A stretch of DNA of 64,000 nucleotides, taken from assembly GCF_004331485.1 (NCBI RefSeq), contig NZ_SJKD01000008.1, forward strand, positions 400,924 through 464,923, read 5' to 3'. Shown one piece after another: positions 15,549-23,447 of the stretch. Numbering within the stretch: the stretch's first letter is position 1; the number at the start of each line of letters is the position of its first letter. The notes under the pieces are model-generated. The model did not search any database. It saw nothing but the letters and a program-made list of their open reading frames with translations, and was not told where the DNA came from. Source of the DNA: Kribbella capetownensis (GTDB lineage: Bacteria > Actinomycetota > Actinomycetes > Propionibacteriales > Kribbellaceae). A program made the translations under genes and the position numbers.

Positions 15549-16286
15549 GTGCAAGTGACGTCCCCCACGCCCAAGCCATCCCCTCAGGCAGTCAGCACCG
15601 CCCCAAAATCCGGCGCTGAGTCGGGCGCAGAACGCGCCGTGGAGAGTGGGGTGGTGGAGGGTGTCGAGCCGCCGAAGCGGCGCCGGAATCGGGCTGCGCG
15701 AGAGCGCGAGATGCTGGAGGCCGCCGAGCGGATCTTCGGCGAGCGCGGCTACCAGGGCACGTCGATGGACGACGTCGCGGCCGAGGTCGGGGTCTCGAAG
15801 CCCCTGATCTACCAGTACTACGGCTCCAAGGACGGCCTGTTCCTCGCCTGCCTCGCCCGCCTCCGGGCCCAACTCCTGGAGACCGTGTCCGACGCGGTGA
15901 TGGCTGCCACCGACGCAGAGGACGCGCTGTACGCCGGCTTCGTCGCCTGGTTCCAGTTCCTCGACGACCACCCGCAGGCCTGGTCCGTCCTGATCGACGA
16001 AGGCATGCTCAGCACCAACCCCGCCGCCGGCCCCGCAGCGGCCGCCACCGACGAGGTCCGCGCCGCCTTCATCGAACTGATCTCCGCGATGGTCCGGATG
16101 AACCTCCCACCCGGCCGCACCGCCGACAACGACGAGATCGAGATCATCGCGCAAAGCATCTCCGGCGCCACCGAACGCCTGGCCATCTGGCGCAGCCGGG
16201 TCCCCGCCCCACCCACTCCGGAGAAGGTGGCCCGGACCCTCCAAGATCTCCTCTGGCAAGGTCTGCAAACCCTCAGCACCGCCTGA
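15549..16286 (+). CDS. TetR-family transcriptional regulator
   Basis: 245 residues. A flexible N-terminal extension (about 1-45) precedes the helix-turn-helix (MLEAAERIFGERGYQGTSMDDVAAEVGVSKPLIYQYYGSKDGLFLACL), then a ligand-binding domain. The start is GTG at 15549 or 15555; no strong ribosome-binding site is seen, so the transcript may be leaderless or nearly so. It likely controls itself and the divergent monooxygenase. Confidence 0.92.
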   Translation: MQVTSPTPKPSPQAVSTAPKSGAESGAERAVESGVVEGVEPPKRRRNRAAREREMLEAAERIFGERGYQGTSMDDVAAEVGVSKPLIYQYYGSKDGLFLACLARLRAQLLETVSDAVMAATDAEDALYAGFVAWFQFLDDHPQAWSVLIDEGMLSTNPAAGPAAAATDEVRAAFIELISAMVRMNLPPGRTADNDEIEIIAQSISGATERLAIWRSRVPAPPTPEKVARTLQDLLWQGLQTLSTA

Positions 16287-16289
16287 GCA

Positions 16290-16304
16290 GCGGTACCGTA
16301 CCGC
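16290..16304. promoter_or_regulatory. 15-bp palindrome immediately before a start codon
   Basis: GCGGTAC-C-GTACCGC ends 1 nt before the GTG at 16306, where a ribosome-binding site would normally be. It could be an operator or an RNA hairpin occluding initiation. Confidence 0.4.
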
Positions 16305-16305
16305 G

Positions 16306-16962
16306 GTGGATCTGTTCGCGGAGTCATGGGCAGCGTTGCGTACGGCGGTCGCGGAGACGCCGGAGGAGGACTTCGGGAAGCCGTCCGGCTGTGCAGGATG
16401 GTTGGTCCGGGACCTCGTGTGTCACCTGGTCATCGACGCGCAGGATGTGCTGATCACCCTGGCCACACCCGCCGAGTCCGAGCCGACGCGCAACGCGGCG
16501 ACGTACTGGAAGGTGTCGCACACACCGCCGACCGGTGACGATCCGCTGGATGCGTTGATCCCTCGACTGGCTGCCGCGTACGGCGATCCAGGGCTGCTGA
16601 CGTTCCACCTGGACGACCTCGGGTCTGCCGCGGGACGGGCCGCCGTACTCGCTGATCGGGGTGCGCGCGTCAGTACGAAGGAACAGGTGCTGACCGTCGG
16701 CGACTACCTGTCGGCGTACGTGCTCGAGTGGACGTTGCACCACCTCGACCTGATCGCCCATCGGCCGTCAGCCGACGCGCCACCGGCCGAGACGCTCGCG
16801 GCAGCGCGTGCCCTGCTCGAGGAGATCGCGGAGGCATCCTTCCCCACAGAGTTCTCCGACACGGATGTCCTGCTGATGGGGACCGGTCGACGTACGCCGA
16901 CCGACGCGGAGGAAACCACCTTGGGCGATCTGACCGCGCGCCTCCCGCTCATCCTCAGCTGA
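16306..16962 (+). CDS. Mycothiol-dependent maleylpyruvate isomerase-like (MDMPI/DinB fold) protein
   Basis: 218 residues of the DinB-like/MDMPI group of mycothiol-using metalloenzymes. GCAGWLVRDLVCHLVIDAQDV (about 28-48) supplies the first conserved His, and EWTLHHLDLIAH (about 141-152) supplies the others expected to bind metal. A specific substrate cannot be inferred. It follows the TetR gene by 19 bp but a palindrome separates them; it could be read through from the TetR promoter. Confidence 0.8.
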   Translation: MDLFAESWAALRTAVAETPEEDFGKPSGCAGWLVRDLVCHLVIDAQDVLITLATPAESEPTRNAATYWKVSHTPPTGDDPLDALIPRLAAAYGDPGLLTFHLDDLGSAAGRAAVLADRGARVSTKEQVLTVGDYLSAYVLEWTLHHLDLIAHRPSADAPPAETLAAARALLEEIAEASFPTEFSDTDVLLMGTGRRTPTDAEETTLGDLTARLPLILS

Positions 16963-17021
16963 GGTGGACGGCCGGCCTTCGCTCTTCCTCAGCTGACTTG
17001 GACCGGCGGCCTTCGCTCCTT
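16953..17021. repeat. Tandem 34/35-bp imperfect duplication between convergent genes
   Basis: Copy 1 spans 16953-16986 and copy 2 spans 16987-17021. Each runs CTCAGCTGA through GGCCTTCGCTC; they differ at a few positions and one indel. The stop of the MDMPI-type gene lies in copy 1. It may contribute to termination. Confidence 0.6.
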
Positions 17022-17034
17022 GTCAGCTCGACAA

Positions 17035-17949
17035 CTAGTCGTTGGTGAAGTCGGCCAGGAGTTCGTCGACGAAGTCGTGAACGCCGGCTACGGCGTCAGG
17101 GTTGCGGGTCCGGTAGTACGGGGTCGCGATGATCGTCAACGACAGGACCCAGGCGCGGGCCCGGGCCCAGGTGTCGTGGTCGACCTCCATCGCCTCGCGG
17201 AATGCGCGTCGCGAGTCGCCTCTGAAGGTGTACCACGCGGCGAGCAGATCGGCCGCCGGATCGGCGGCCCAGGCGGTGCCGAAGTCGATCACCGCCGACA
17301 GCTTGCCATCGGCAACCAGTAGGTTGCCGGGCATCAGATCACCGTGGATCCACCGCGGTGAACCGTCCCAGGTGTCCGCCGCCAGCGACTCCTCCCAGGC
17401 CGCGAGCAGGACTCCGGTGTCGAACTCGTCCCGCAACTCCTCGACCGCTTCGCGGAACAGCTTGTCCCGCGGGGCCAGCGGCGTACCCCGGCTGAACGGA
17501 TCGTCCGGCGGAACCGGGGCACCGGTCGTGTCGACCTCCTGCAAGGCGTGAACGAATCCGGCGAGATCCCTCGCGGCGGTCACCGGGTCGGCGAGCCGGT
17601 CCAGTTGGAAGGCTTCACCCTCCAGCCACCGGTACACGCCCCAGGTGAAGGGGTAATCCGCTCCCGGCTTCCCGAGCGCCAGCGGTGCCGGTACAGCGAG
17701 CGGCAGATGCGGAGCCAGCCTCGGCATCCAGGTCAGATCCTTCTCGACCTGCCCCTGCGTCGACGCGGTCCGCGGCAGCCGCACCGCCAGGTCATCACCG
17801 ACCCGGAACGTCACGTTGTCCGTGCCCGACGATTCGACCACGCGGATCGGAAGGCCGGCCCAGCTCGGGAACTGCTCCGTCAGCAGACGCGCCACCAACG
17901 ACGCGTCGATATCGACCTCGTCGTCGTGCAACTTGCGAACCTTGGACAC
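17035..17949 (-). CDS. Aminoglycoside phosphotransferase-family kinase
   Basis: 304 residues of the APH/choline kinase fold. The catalytic loop WIHGDLMPGNLLV and metal-binding VIDFGTAWAADPAADLL are intact; the N-lobe has VRLPRTASTQGQVEKDL. It would phosphorylate a small hydroxylated or amine substrate using ATP. Such actinobacterial proteins are often unrelated to clinical drug resistance, so a resistance role is only possible. GTG start at 17949, divergent from a HIT protein 58 bp away. Confidence 0.88.
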   Translation of the reverse strand: MSKVRKLHDDEVDIDASLVARLLTEQFPSWAGLPIRVVESSGTDNVTFRVGDDLAVRLPRTASTQGQVEKDLTWMPRLAPHLPLAVPAPLALGKPGADYPFTWGVYRWLEGEAFQLDRLADPVTAARDLAGFVHALQEVDTTGAPVPPDDPFSRGTPLAPRDKLFREAVEELRDEFDTGVLLAAWEESLAADTWDGSPRWIHGDLMPGNLLVADGKLSAVIDFGTAWAADPAADLLAAWYTFRGDSRRAFREAMEVDHDTWARARAWVLSLTIIATPYYRTRNPDAVAGVHDFVDELLADFTND

Positions 17950-18007
17950 GGCACCGGAGCCTCACAGCCCTGCTCCCACAGGTCAACCCAATTCCATCGG
18001 AGTCGAA

Positions 18008-18496
18008 ATGTTCAACCATGAGCCGCCCAACTACGACTGCCCGTTCTGCCGCCTGGCCGCCGGAGGCGGGGACGCCCTCACCACCCAGGACGACGTCGTA
18101 CTGCGAACGGACCGCGCACTCGCCTTCGTAGCCTCCCGCTGGTGGCCCAACAATCGCGGTCACGTGTTGGTCGTCCCGACCGCGCACCACGAGAACCTCT
18201 ACGACCTCCCGGCGCCCGACGGCCACGCCGTACATGATGTTGTGCGCGAGATGGCCATCGCGATTCGTCACACCTACGACTGCGAAGGCGTTTCCACCCG
18301 GCAACACAACGAGCCGGCCGGCTACCAGGACGCCTGGCACTACCACGTCCACGTCTTCCCGCGGTATCCCGGCGACAACCTCTACAACACCCGCCACCTC
18401 GCCGAGCCCGCAAGTGCCGAGGATCGGTTGCCTTACGTGCGTCGGCTCGGTGCGTATCTGGCCGGGGTGCGGGAGGACCCTGAGGAACGACCCTGA
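18008..18496 (+). CDS. HIT-family nucleotide-binding hydrolase
   Basis: 162 residues. The histidine triad H111-Y-H113-V-H115 in AWHYHVHVFPR is intact and the N-terminal CPFC (11-14) is the metal site found in many HIT proteins. Expected activity: hydrolysis of phosphoramidates or dinucleoside polyphosphates. The ATG at 18008 gives the usual length; the frame is open far upstream but runs antisense to the kinase gene. Convergent with nothing; followed 80 bp later by the ABC gene. Confidence 0.9.
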   Translation: MFNHEPPNYDCPFCRLAAGGGDALTTQDDVVLRTDRALAFVASRWWPNNRGHVLVVPTAHHENLYDLPAPDGHAVHDVVREMAIAIRHTYDCEGVSTRQHNEPAGYQDAWHYHVHVFPRYPGDNLYNTRHLAEPASAEDRLPYVRRLGAYLAGVREDPEERP

Positions 18497-18576
18497 GACC
18501 CGGCTGACGGATGTCATGGGTGGGTCGTGACGAGCGATCCAGGGGCGGAACGGCGTACTCGCGGAAGCTTTCAGGT

Positions 18577-19491
18577 ATGACGACAACGACTGCGGTCAGC
18601 CTGACGGGCGTGACCAAGAAATACGGGCCGGTGCAGGCGGTCGCCGGGGTGGATCTGTCCATCCGGGCCGGCGAAGTGGTCGCGCTGCTGGGGCCGAACG
18701 GGGCCGGAAAGTCCACGACGATCGAGATGCTGCTCGGGCTGGTACGGCCGGACCAGGGCAGCGTGCAAGTGTACGGCGGTACGCCGACCGACGCGATCGC
18801 GAAGGGCCAGGTCGGGGTGATGCTGCAGAGCGGCGGCATCATCGAGGACGCCAAGGTCGGCGAACTCCTGAACCTGGTCGCGGGCCTGCACACGAACCCG
18901 ATGCCGGTGCGGGAAGCACTCGAGAGTGCCGGCATCGCGGACCTGACCGACCGGAAGATGAAGGGCCTGTCGGGCGGTCAGAAGCAGCGGGTGCGGTTCG
19001 CGATGGCGATCCTGCCGCAGCCGGACCTGATCGTGCTGGACGAGCCGACGACCGGGATGGACGTCGAGTCGCGGCGCGACTTCTGGGCGTCGATGCACGC
19101 CGAGACCGCACGCGGCCGGACCGTGCTGTTCGCGACCCACTACCTGGAAGAGGCCGACTCGTACGCCGACCGCGTCGTACTGATGCGCAACGGCAAGGTC
19201 GTTGCCGACGGCACCTCGGCGCAGATCAAGGCGAGCGTCTCCGGCCGGACCATCCGCGCGACCGTGCCTGGCGCCGATCTTGCGGCGTTCGCATCGCTGC
19301 CGGGTGTCCGCAACGTCGAGACCCGCGGCGACGTCGTCCTGCTGCAGTGCGCGGACTCCGACGACACCCTGCGCTACCTGCTGAACAACACCCCCGCCCA
19401 CGACATCGAAGTGACTTCCGCGGATCTCGAGGACGCCGTCCTGGCGATCAGCGCAGACAGTGCCTACCAGGAACGGGAGAGCCTCGCATGA
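18577..19491 (+). CDS. ABC exporter ATPase (DrrA-like)
   Basis: 304 residues. Walker A GPNGAGKS, signature LSGGQKQR, Walker B LIVLDEPTTGMD and switch THYLEEAD define a DrrA-type ATPase; the last 90 residues are the usual C-terminal regulatory extension. It couples by ATGA overlap to the membrane subunit. The following DesKR-like two-component system suggests control by membrane or envelope stress, and the exported compound may be a lipid or drug. Confidence 0.93.
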   Translation: MTTTTAVSLTGVTKKYGPVQAVAGVDLSIRAGEVVALLGPNGAGKSTTIEMLLGLVRPDQGSVQVYGGTPTDAIAKGQVGVMLQSGGIIEDAKVGELLNLVAGLHTNPMPVREALESAGIADLTDRKMKGLSGGQKQRVRFAMAILPQPDLIVLDEPTTGMDVESRRDFWASMHAETARGRTVLFATHYLEEADSYADRVVLMRNGKVVADGTSAQIKASVSGRTIRATVPGADLAAFASLPGVRNVETRGDVVLLQCADSDDTLRYLLNNTPAHDIEVTSADLEDAVLAISADSAYQERESLA

Positions 19492-20222
19492 ACCGCGACT
19501 ACCTGATGTTCGACATCCGCCGCACGCTGCGGAACCGGCGGGTGCTGATCTTCTCGATCCTGATGCCCCTGGTGCTGTTCATGATCTTCGGCCTGACGCT
19601 GCCGGACGACGCGAACGAGGGCGGGATCTCGGCGATCGCCTACGTGATGGTGAGTATGGCGATGTTCGGCTCGATGTCGGCCGCGATGAGCAGCGGCGGC
19701 GTGATCGCGGCCGAGCGCGACGGTGGCTGGAACCGCACCCTGCGGCTCACCCCGCTGAAGCCGCAGGCGTATGTGACCACGAAGGTGATCCTGTCGCTGC
19801 TGCTGGCGATCCCGCCGCTGCTGGTCGTGTTCCTGTTCGGCCTGATCGTCGGGCACGTGCACCTGGACGCCGGGCAGTGGGTGACGGTCGCGCTGGTGTC
19901 GTGGCTGGGCGCCCTGCCGTTCGCCGCGATCGGCCTGGTCATCGGGTACGTCGCCAAGCCGGACAGCGTGCAGCCGATCACCGGTCTGGCCACGATGCTG
20001 ATCGCGGCCTTCGGCGGACTGTGGCTGCCGGTGGACTCGATGCCGTCGCTGATGAAGCACATCGCACAGCTGACTCCGGCGTACTGGACCGGTCTGAGCT
20101 CCCGGAGCGCGTTGACGGACAGCGGCCTGGACATGCAGGCACTGCTGGTGGTGCTGGGCTGGACCGTCGTACTCGGCTTCATCGGCCTGCGCCGGTACCA
20201 GGCCGACACCGCGCGGGCCTGA
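19488..20222 (+). CDS. ABC-2 type exporter membrane subunit
   Basis: 244 residues with six predicted membrane segments (VLIFSILMPLVLFMIFGLTL, YVMVSMAMFGSMSAAM, VILSLLLAIPPLLVVFLFGLIVG, VTVALVSWLGALPFAAIGLVIGYV, PITGLATMLIAAFGGLWLPV and a last one at the C-terminus). The GGVIAAERDGGWNRTLRLTPL loop is typical of ABC-2 permeases. Pairs with the DrrA-like ATPase in the same operon. Confidence 0.92.
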   Translation: MNRDYLMFDIRRTLRNRRVLIFSILMPLVLFMIFGLTLPDDANEGGISAIAYVMVSMAMFGSMSAAMSSGGVIAAERDGGWNRTLRLTPLKPQAYVTTKVILSLLLAIPPLLVVFLFGLIVGHVHLDAGQWVTVALVSWLGALPFAAIGLVIGYVAKPDSVQPITGLATMLIAAFGGLWLPVDSMPSLMKHIAQLTPAYWTGLSSRSALTDSGLDMQALLVVLGWTVVLGFIGLRRYQADTARA

Positions 20223-20250
20223 GGGACGCGAGCCGGAGCCAGGGCATACC

Positions 20251-21396
20251 GTGACCACCATGAGCCGGACGCCAACCCTGCTGGAAGCGCTGGCCGAGCG
20301 CGGAGACCGCTCCGGCCCGGGCCGGTGGGGTTGGCTGGCGGCCGGAATCTGGCTGTTCTACCTGGCCCAGCCGTTCCAGGAGATCGCGACCACCCAGCAG
20401 GGCGCGATGCGGGTGTTCGGCCTGGCCACGGTGATCCTCTTCGCGATCGCGTACCTCGGATTCTTCGGCTGGATGCGCCGAGTCGGCCTCGGGACCAACG
20501 CCATCCCGATGTGGCAGCGGCTCGTGTACCTGGCCGGGATGCTGGCACTGACGTTCCTGATGCTCCCGACGGCCGGCCAGAAGGCACTCACCTGCCTGGT
20601 CTACATCGCGGCGATCGCGATGATCGCCCTCGACGTGAGGGTTGCGGTGGCGCTCGTGGCCGTGTTGCTCGGCGGCGCGGAGCTGTCGATGCGACTGGTG
20701 CCGGGCTGGAGCGACGACGGGAGCTATGGGTTCGCGATCTTCCTCGGCGCGCTGGCCGTGTTCGGGATGCGACGGGCGATCCAGCGCAGTATCGAGCTGA
20801 CCGCGACTCGCCAGGACATGGCCAGGCTGGCCGTCCAGGAGGAACGGAACCGGTTCGCCCGGGACCTGCACGACATCCTCGGCCACTCGCTGACCGTGAT
20901 CACGGTCAAGGCCGAGCTGGCCGGCCGGTTGATCGAGGCGAACCCGGAGCGGGCCGCGGCCGAGGTAGCGGATGTGGAGAGCCTCGCCAGGGCGGCGCTG
21001 GCCGACGTACGAGCGGCTGTTGCCGGGTACAGGGAGCTCAGCCTCGCCGGTGAGCTGGTGTCGGCGCGGGCCGCGTTGCAGGCGGCCGAGATCAAGGCGG
21101 ACCTGCCGACCACGATCGACGAGGTGCCCGAGGAGAACCGCGAGCTGTTCGCGTGGGTGGTCCGGGAGGGCGTCACGAACGTCGTACGCCACTCCGGTGC
21201 GAAGCGTTGCACGATCCGGATCACCGCCAACCAGATCGAAGTACTGGACGACGGGAAGGGGCCGACGCCCGGCGGCGGCGCGTCCGGTCACGGGCTCGTC
21301 GGGCTGCGGGAACGGGCCGACGAGGCCGGTGCGAGTGTGCAGGTCGGCCAGGCGGCTGGAAGCGGATTCCGGCTGGCTGTCAGAGTTGGCCCGTGA
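20251..21396 (+). CDS. DesK-like sensor histidine kinase
   Basis: 381 residues. Four to five membrane segments in the first 165 residues, then a HisKA_3 dimerisation box EERNRFARDLHDILGHSLTVITVKAEL with the phosphoacceptor His, and a C-terminal ATPase domain (REGVTNVVRHSGA, DDGKGP, GHGLVGLRERADEAG). The topology resembles B. subtilis DesK, a membrane-fluidity sensor. It lies 28 bp after the exporter permease and overlaps its response regulator by 4 nt, so the sensor probably controls the exporter. Confidence 0.92.
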   Translation: MTTMSRTPTLLEALAERGDRSGPGRWGWLAAGIWLFYLAQPFQEIATTQQGAMRVFGLATVILFAIAYLGFFGWMRRVGLGTNAIPMWQRLVYLAGMLALTFLMLPTAGQKALTCLVYIAAIAMIALDVRVAVALVAVLLGGAELSMRLVPGWSDDGSYGFAIFLGALAVFGMRRAIQRSIELTATRQDMARLAVQEERNRFARDLHDILGHSLTVITVKAELAGRLIEANPERAAAEVADVESLARAALADVRAAVAGYRELSLAGELVSARAALQAAEIKADLPTTIDEVPEENRELFAWVVREGVTNVVRHSGAKRCTIRITANQIEVLDDGKGPTPGGGASGHGLVGLRERADEAGASVQVGQAAGSGFRLAVRVGP

Positions 21397-22001
21397 GTAT
21401 CCGACTGCTGATCGCGGACGACCAGGCGCTGGTCCGTGGAGCCCTGGCCGCGCTGCTGGACCTCGAACCCGATCTGGATGTGGTGTCCGAGGTCGGTCGC
21501 GGCGACGAGGTGATCGCAGCCGCGAAGGCGACCACGCCGGACGTCGCTCTGCTCGACGTCGAGATGCCCGGGCTGGACGGTATCGAGGCCGCCGCCGCGC
21601 TGCGGACCGCCGTACCGGGTGTGCGGGTGCTCATGGTGACCACGTTCGGCCGGCCAGGGTACCTGCGCCGCGCGATGGAGGCTGGTGCGGCCGGTTTCGT
21701 CGTCAAGGACACTCCCGCCGCCCAACTCGCGGACGCCGTACGTCGGGTGCACCAGGGGCTGCGCGTCGTCGATCCGTCACTCGCCGCCGAAACGCTCGTC
21801 GCCGGGACGAGCCCGCTCACCGGCCGGGAGTCCGACGTACTGCGGGCCGCCCGCGAGGGAGGCACCGTCGCCGACATCGCCAAGGATCTGCACCTGTCCG
21901 AGGGCACCGTCCGGAACCACCTCTCGGCCGCGATCGGCAAGACCGGCGCCCGGACCCGGGCCGAAGCCGCCCGCATCGCCCTGGACAACGGCTGGTTGTA
22001 A
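21393..22001 (+). CDS. NarL/LuxR-type response regulator (DesR-like)
   Basis: 202 residues. Receiver domain with acidic pocket LIADDQ, phosphoacceptor LLDVEMPGLDG and FVVKDTPA; LuxR-type HTH at the C-terminus (SPLTGRESDVLRAAREGGTVADIAKDLHLSEGTVRNHLSAAIGKTGARTRAEAARIA). The GTG at 21393 overlaps the kinase stop (GTGA). Partner of the DesK-like kinase. Confidence 0.94.
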   Translation: MSIRLLIADDQALVRGALAALLDLEPDLDVVSEVGRGDEVIAAAKATTPDVALLDVEMPGLDGIEAAAALRTAVPGVRVLMVTTFGRPGYLRRAMEAGAAGFVVKDTPAAQLADAVRRVHQGLRVVDPSLAAETLVAGTSPLTGRESDVLRAAREGGTVADIAKDLHLSEGTVRNHLSAAIGKTGARTRAEAARIALDNGWL

Positions 22002-22011
22002 CAGGTCGAGA

Positions 22012-22037
22012 CCTCTAGGGTTGGCCCTAGGGGAGGG
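22012..22037 (+). promoter_or_regulatory. Stem-loop merging into a ribosome-binding site
   Basis: CCTCTAGGG-TTGG-CCCTAGGGG (22012-22033) forms a stem with one mismatch. Its 3' arm runs into GGGGAGGG (22030-22037), the ribosome-binding site of the gene starting at 22044. It may terminate the exporter/DesKR operon or limit translation of the next gene. Confidence 0.45.
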
Positions 22038-22043
22038 ATCTGC

Positions 22044-23141
22044 ATGTCAGTCGAGCAATTCAGTGTGCGGGGGCGGTTGGCGGACACCGGTGAGGGGATC
22101 ACCGGTGACGAGTTGCAGCTCGCGGCACGTAATCACGGGATGCCCATGGAGGCGTTGCGGTACGACGTGACGCCGGCCGGACTGCACTACGTGCTGGTGC
22201 ACTACGACATCCCGATGACGAACGCGTCCAACTGGCGGCTCACCGTCGACGGCTGTGTCGAGCAGCCGTTGTCGTTCGGCCTGACCGAGTTGCGCGCGAT
22301 GGGTCGCCGTACCGTCCGGGTGACGTTGGAGTGCGCGGGCAACGGACGGGCGACGTTGCAGCCGCGGCCGATCAGCCAGCCGTGGCTGACCGAGGCCGTC
22401 GGTACGGCGGAGTGGACCGGGGTGCTGCTGTCCGATCTGTTGCGGGCGGCCGGGATCCGTTCCGATGCCGTGGATGTCGTGTTCACCGGAGCGGACCACG
22501 GGGTCGAGCGCGGGATCGAGCAGGACTATCAGCGTGGGCTGACTCTCACCGAGGCGGTCGACTCCGGCGCGATCATCGCCTGGGAGATGAACGGGCAGCC
22601 GTTGCCGCCGCAACACGGTTATCCGCTGCGCCTCGTCGTCCCCGGCTGGTACGGGATGGCGAGCGTCAAGTGGCTCCGGTCGATCGAGCTGATCGACCAC
22701 GCGTTCGGGGGTTTCCAGAACGCGGTCGCGTACCGGTTCCGCACCGGACAAGACGATGCGGGCGCGCCGGTGAGCCGGATCGAGCCGCGCGCGTTGCTGG
22801 TCCCGCCTGGCTTCCCGGACTTCATGAGCCGGCACCGGTTCGTTGCCGAAGGCACCATCACGCTGGAGGGCCGGGCCTGGTCCGGCTGGGCGCCGATCGA
22901 GCGGGTCGAGATCAGCACCGACGCCGGCGTCACCTGGCAGACCGTCAAACTGGATGCCCCCGGCAACGACGAGTACGCCTGGCGGGCCTTCACCCACGAC
23001 TGGGATGCCACACCCGGCGAGCATGTCCTCACTGTCCGCGCGTACGACGCCAGCGGCCGCGAGCAGCCGATCGAGGCCCCGTGGAACCGCGGTGGTTTCG
23101 CCAACAACTCGGCCCAGCGGATCAGCGTTCTGGTGACCTGA
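22044..23141 (+). CDS. Sulfite-oxidase-family molybdopterin oxidoreductase
   Basis: 365 residues. N-terminal molybdenum-binding domain with the ligand Cys97 in VTLECAGNGR, and VVPGWYGMASVKWLRSIEL typical of the family; C-terminal Ig-like dimerisation domain (WSGWAPIERVEISTDAGVTWQ). There is no signal peptide, so it is probably cytoplasmic. It could oxidise sulfite or reduce an S- or N-oxide; the substrate is open. Strong ribosome-binding site GGGGAGGG 6 nt upstream, partly within a stem-loop. Confidence 0.92.
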   Translation: MSVEQFSVRGRLADTGEGITGDELQLAARNHGMPMEALRYDVTPAGLHYVLVHYDIPMTNASNWRLTVDGCVEQPLSFGLTELRAMGRRTVRVTLECAGNGRATLQPRPISQPWLTEAVGTAEWTGVLLSDLLRAAGIRSDAVDVVFTGADHGVERGIEQDYQRGLTLTEAVDSGAIIAWEMNGQPLPPQHGYPLRLVVPGWYGMASVKWLRSIELIDHAFGGFQNAVAYRFRTGQDDAGAPVSRIEPRALLVPPGFPDFMSRHRFVAEGTITLEGRAWSGWAPIERVEISTDAGVTWQTVKLDAPGNDEYAWRAFTHDWDATPGEHVLTVRAYDASGREQPIEAPWNRGGFANNSAQRISVLVT

Positions 23142-23225
23142 TCACTCCGCGTGTCGCTGGCCGATTCCGCGGTTCGCCCGTTCCATGCTGGAGACGTACA
23201 CGGTCTCACTCCAGGGAGTGGTGCG

Positions 23226-23447
23226 GTGAACGAGCTGGGCACGGAGATCCACTTGCACGCGCGGGTGTTTCGCACCGCGGGCGCGTGGTACGCCGACATC
23301 GAGGACGAACTGGACCCACAGCCGGACAACCCGCTCTGGTACGGCTCCTACGACTCCCAGCGCGCCGCGATCGACGCGGCGTGCGCGCGGATCGCGGCGA
23401 TGCATCTGGCCCAGCACTCCGAGCAGTCACTCGGGCTCGTTGGCTGA
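23226..23447 (+). CDS. Small unrecognised protein, paralogue of the gene at 12191
   Basis: 73 residues beginning with GTG: NELGTEIHLHARVF then GAWYADIEDELDPQPDNPLWY and CARIAAM. It shares this ordered core with the protein at 12191-12403. AGGGAG lies 9 nt upstream of the GTG. Its last 21 bp overlap the end of the convergent multicopper oxidase gene. No signal peptide or membrane segment. Function unknown; the conserved Trp-acidic-Trp layout suggests a binding domain. Confidence 0.7.
   Translation: MNELGTEIHLHARVFRTAGAWYADIEDELDPQPDNPLWYGSYDSQRAAIDAACARIAAMHLAQHSEQSLGLVG

Noticed and set aside
14008..15558. 516-codon plus-strand frame opposite the monooxygenase
   Set aside because: Shadow of a gene with intact FAD and Baeyer-Villiger motifs; no recognisable domains of its own.
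17035..17949. Clinical-type aminoglycoside resistance gene
   Set aside because: The fold and catalytic loop fit a large family of small-molecule kinases; nothing in the context supports antibiotic specificity.
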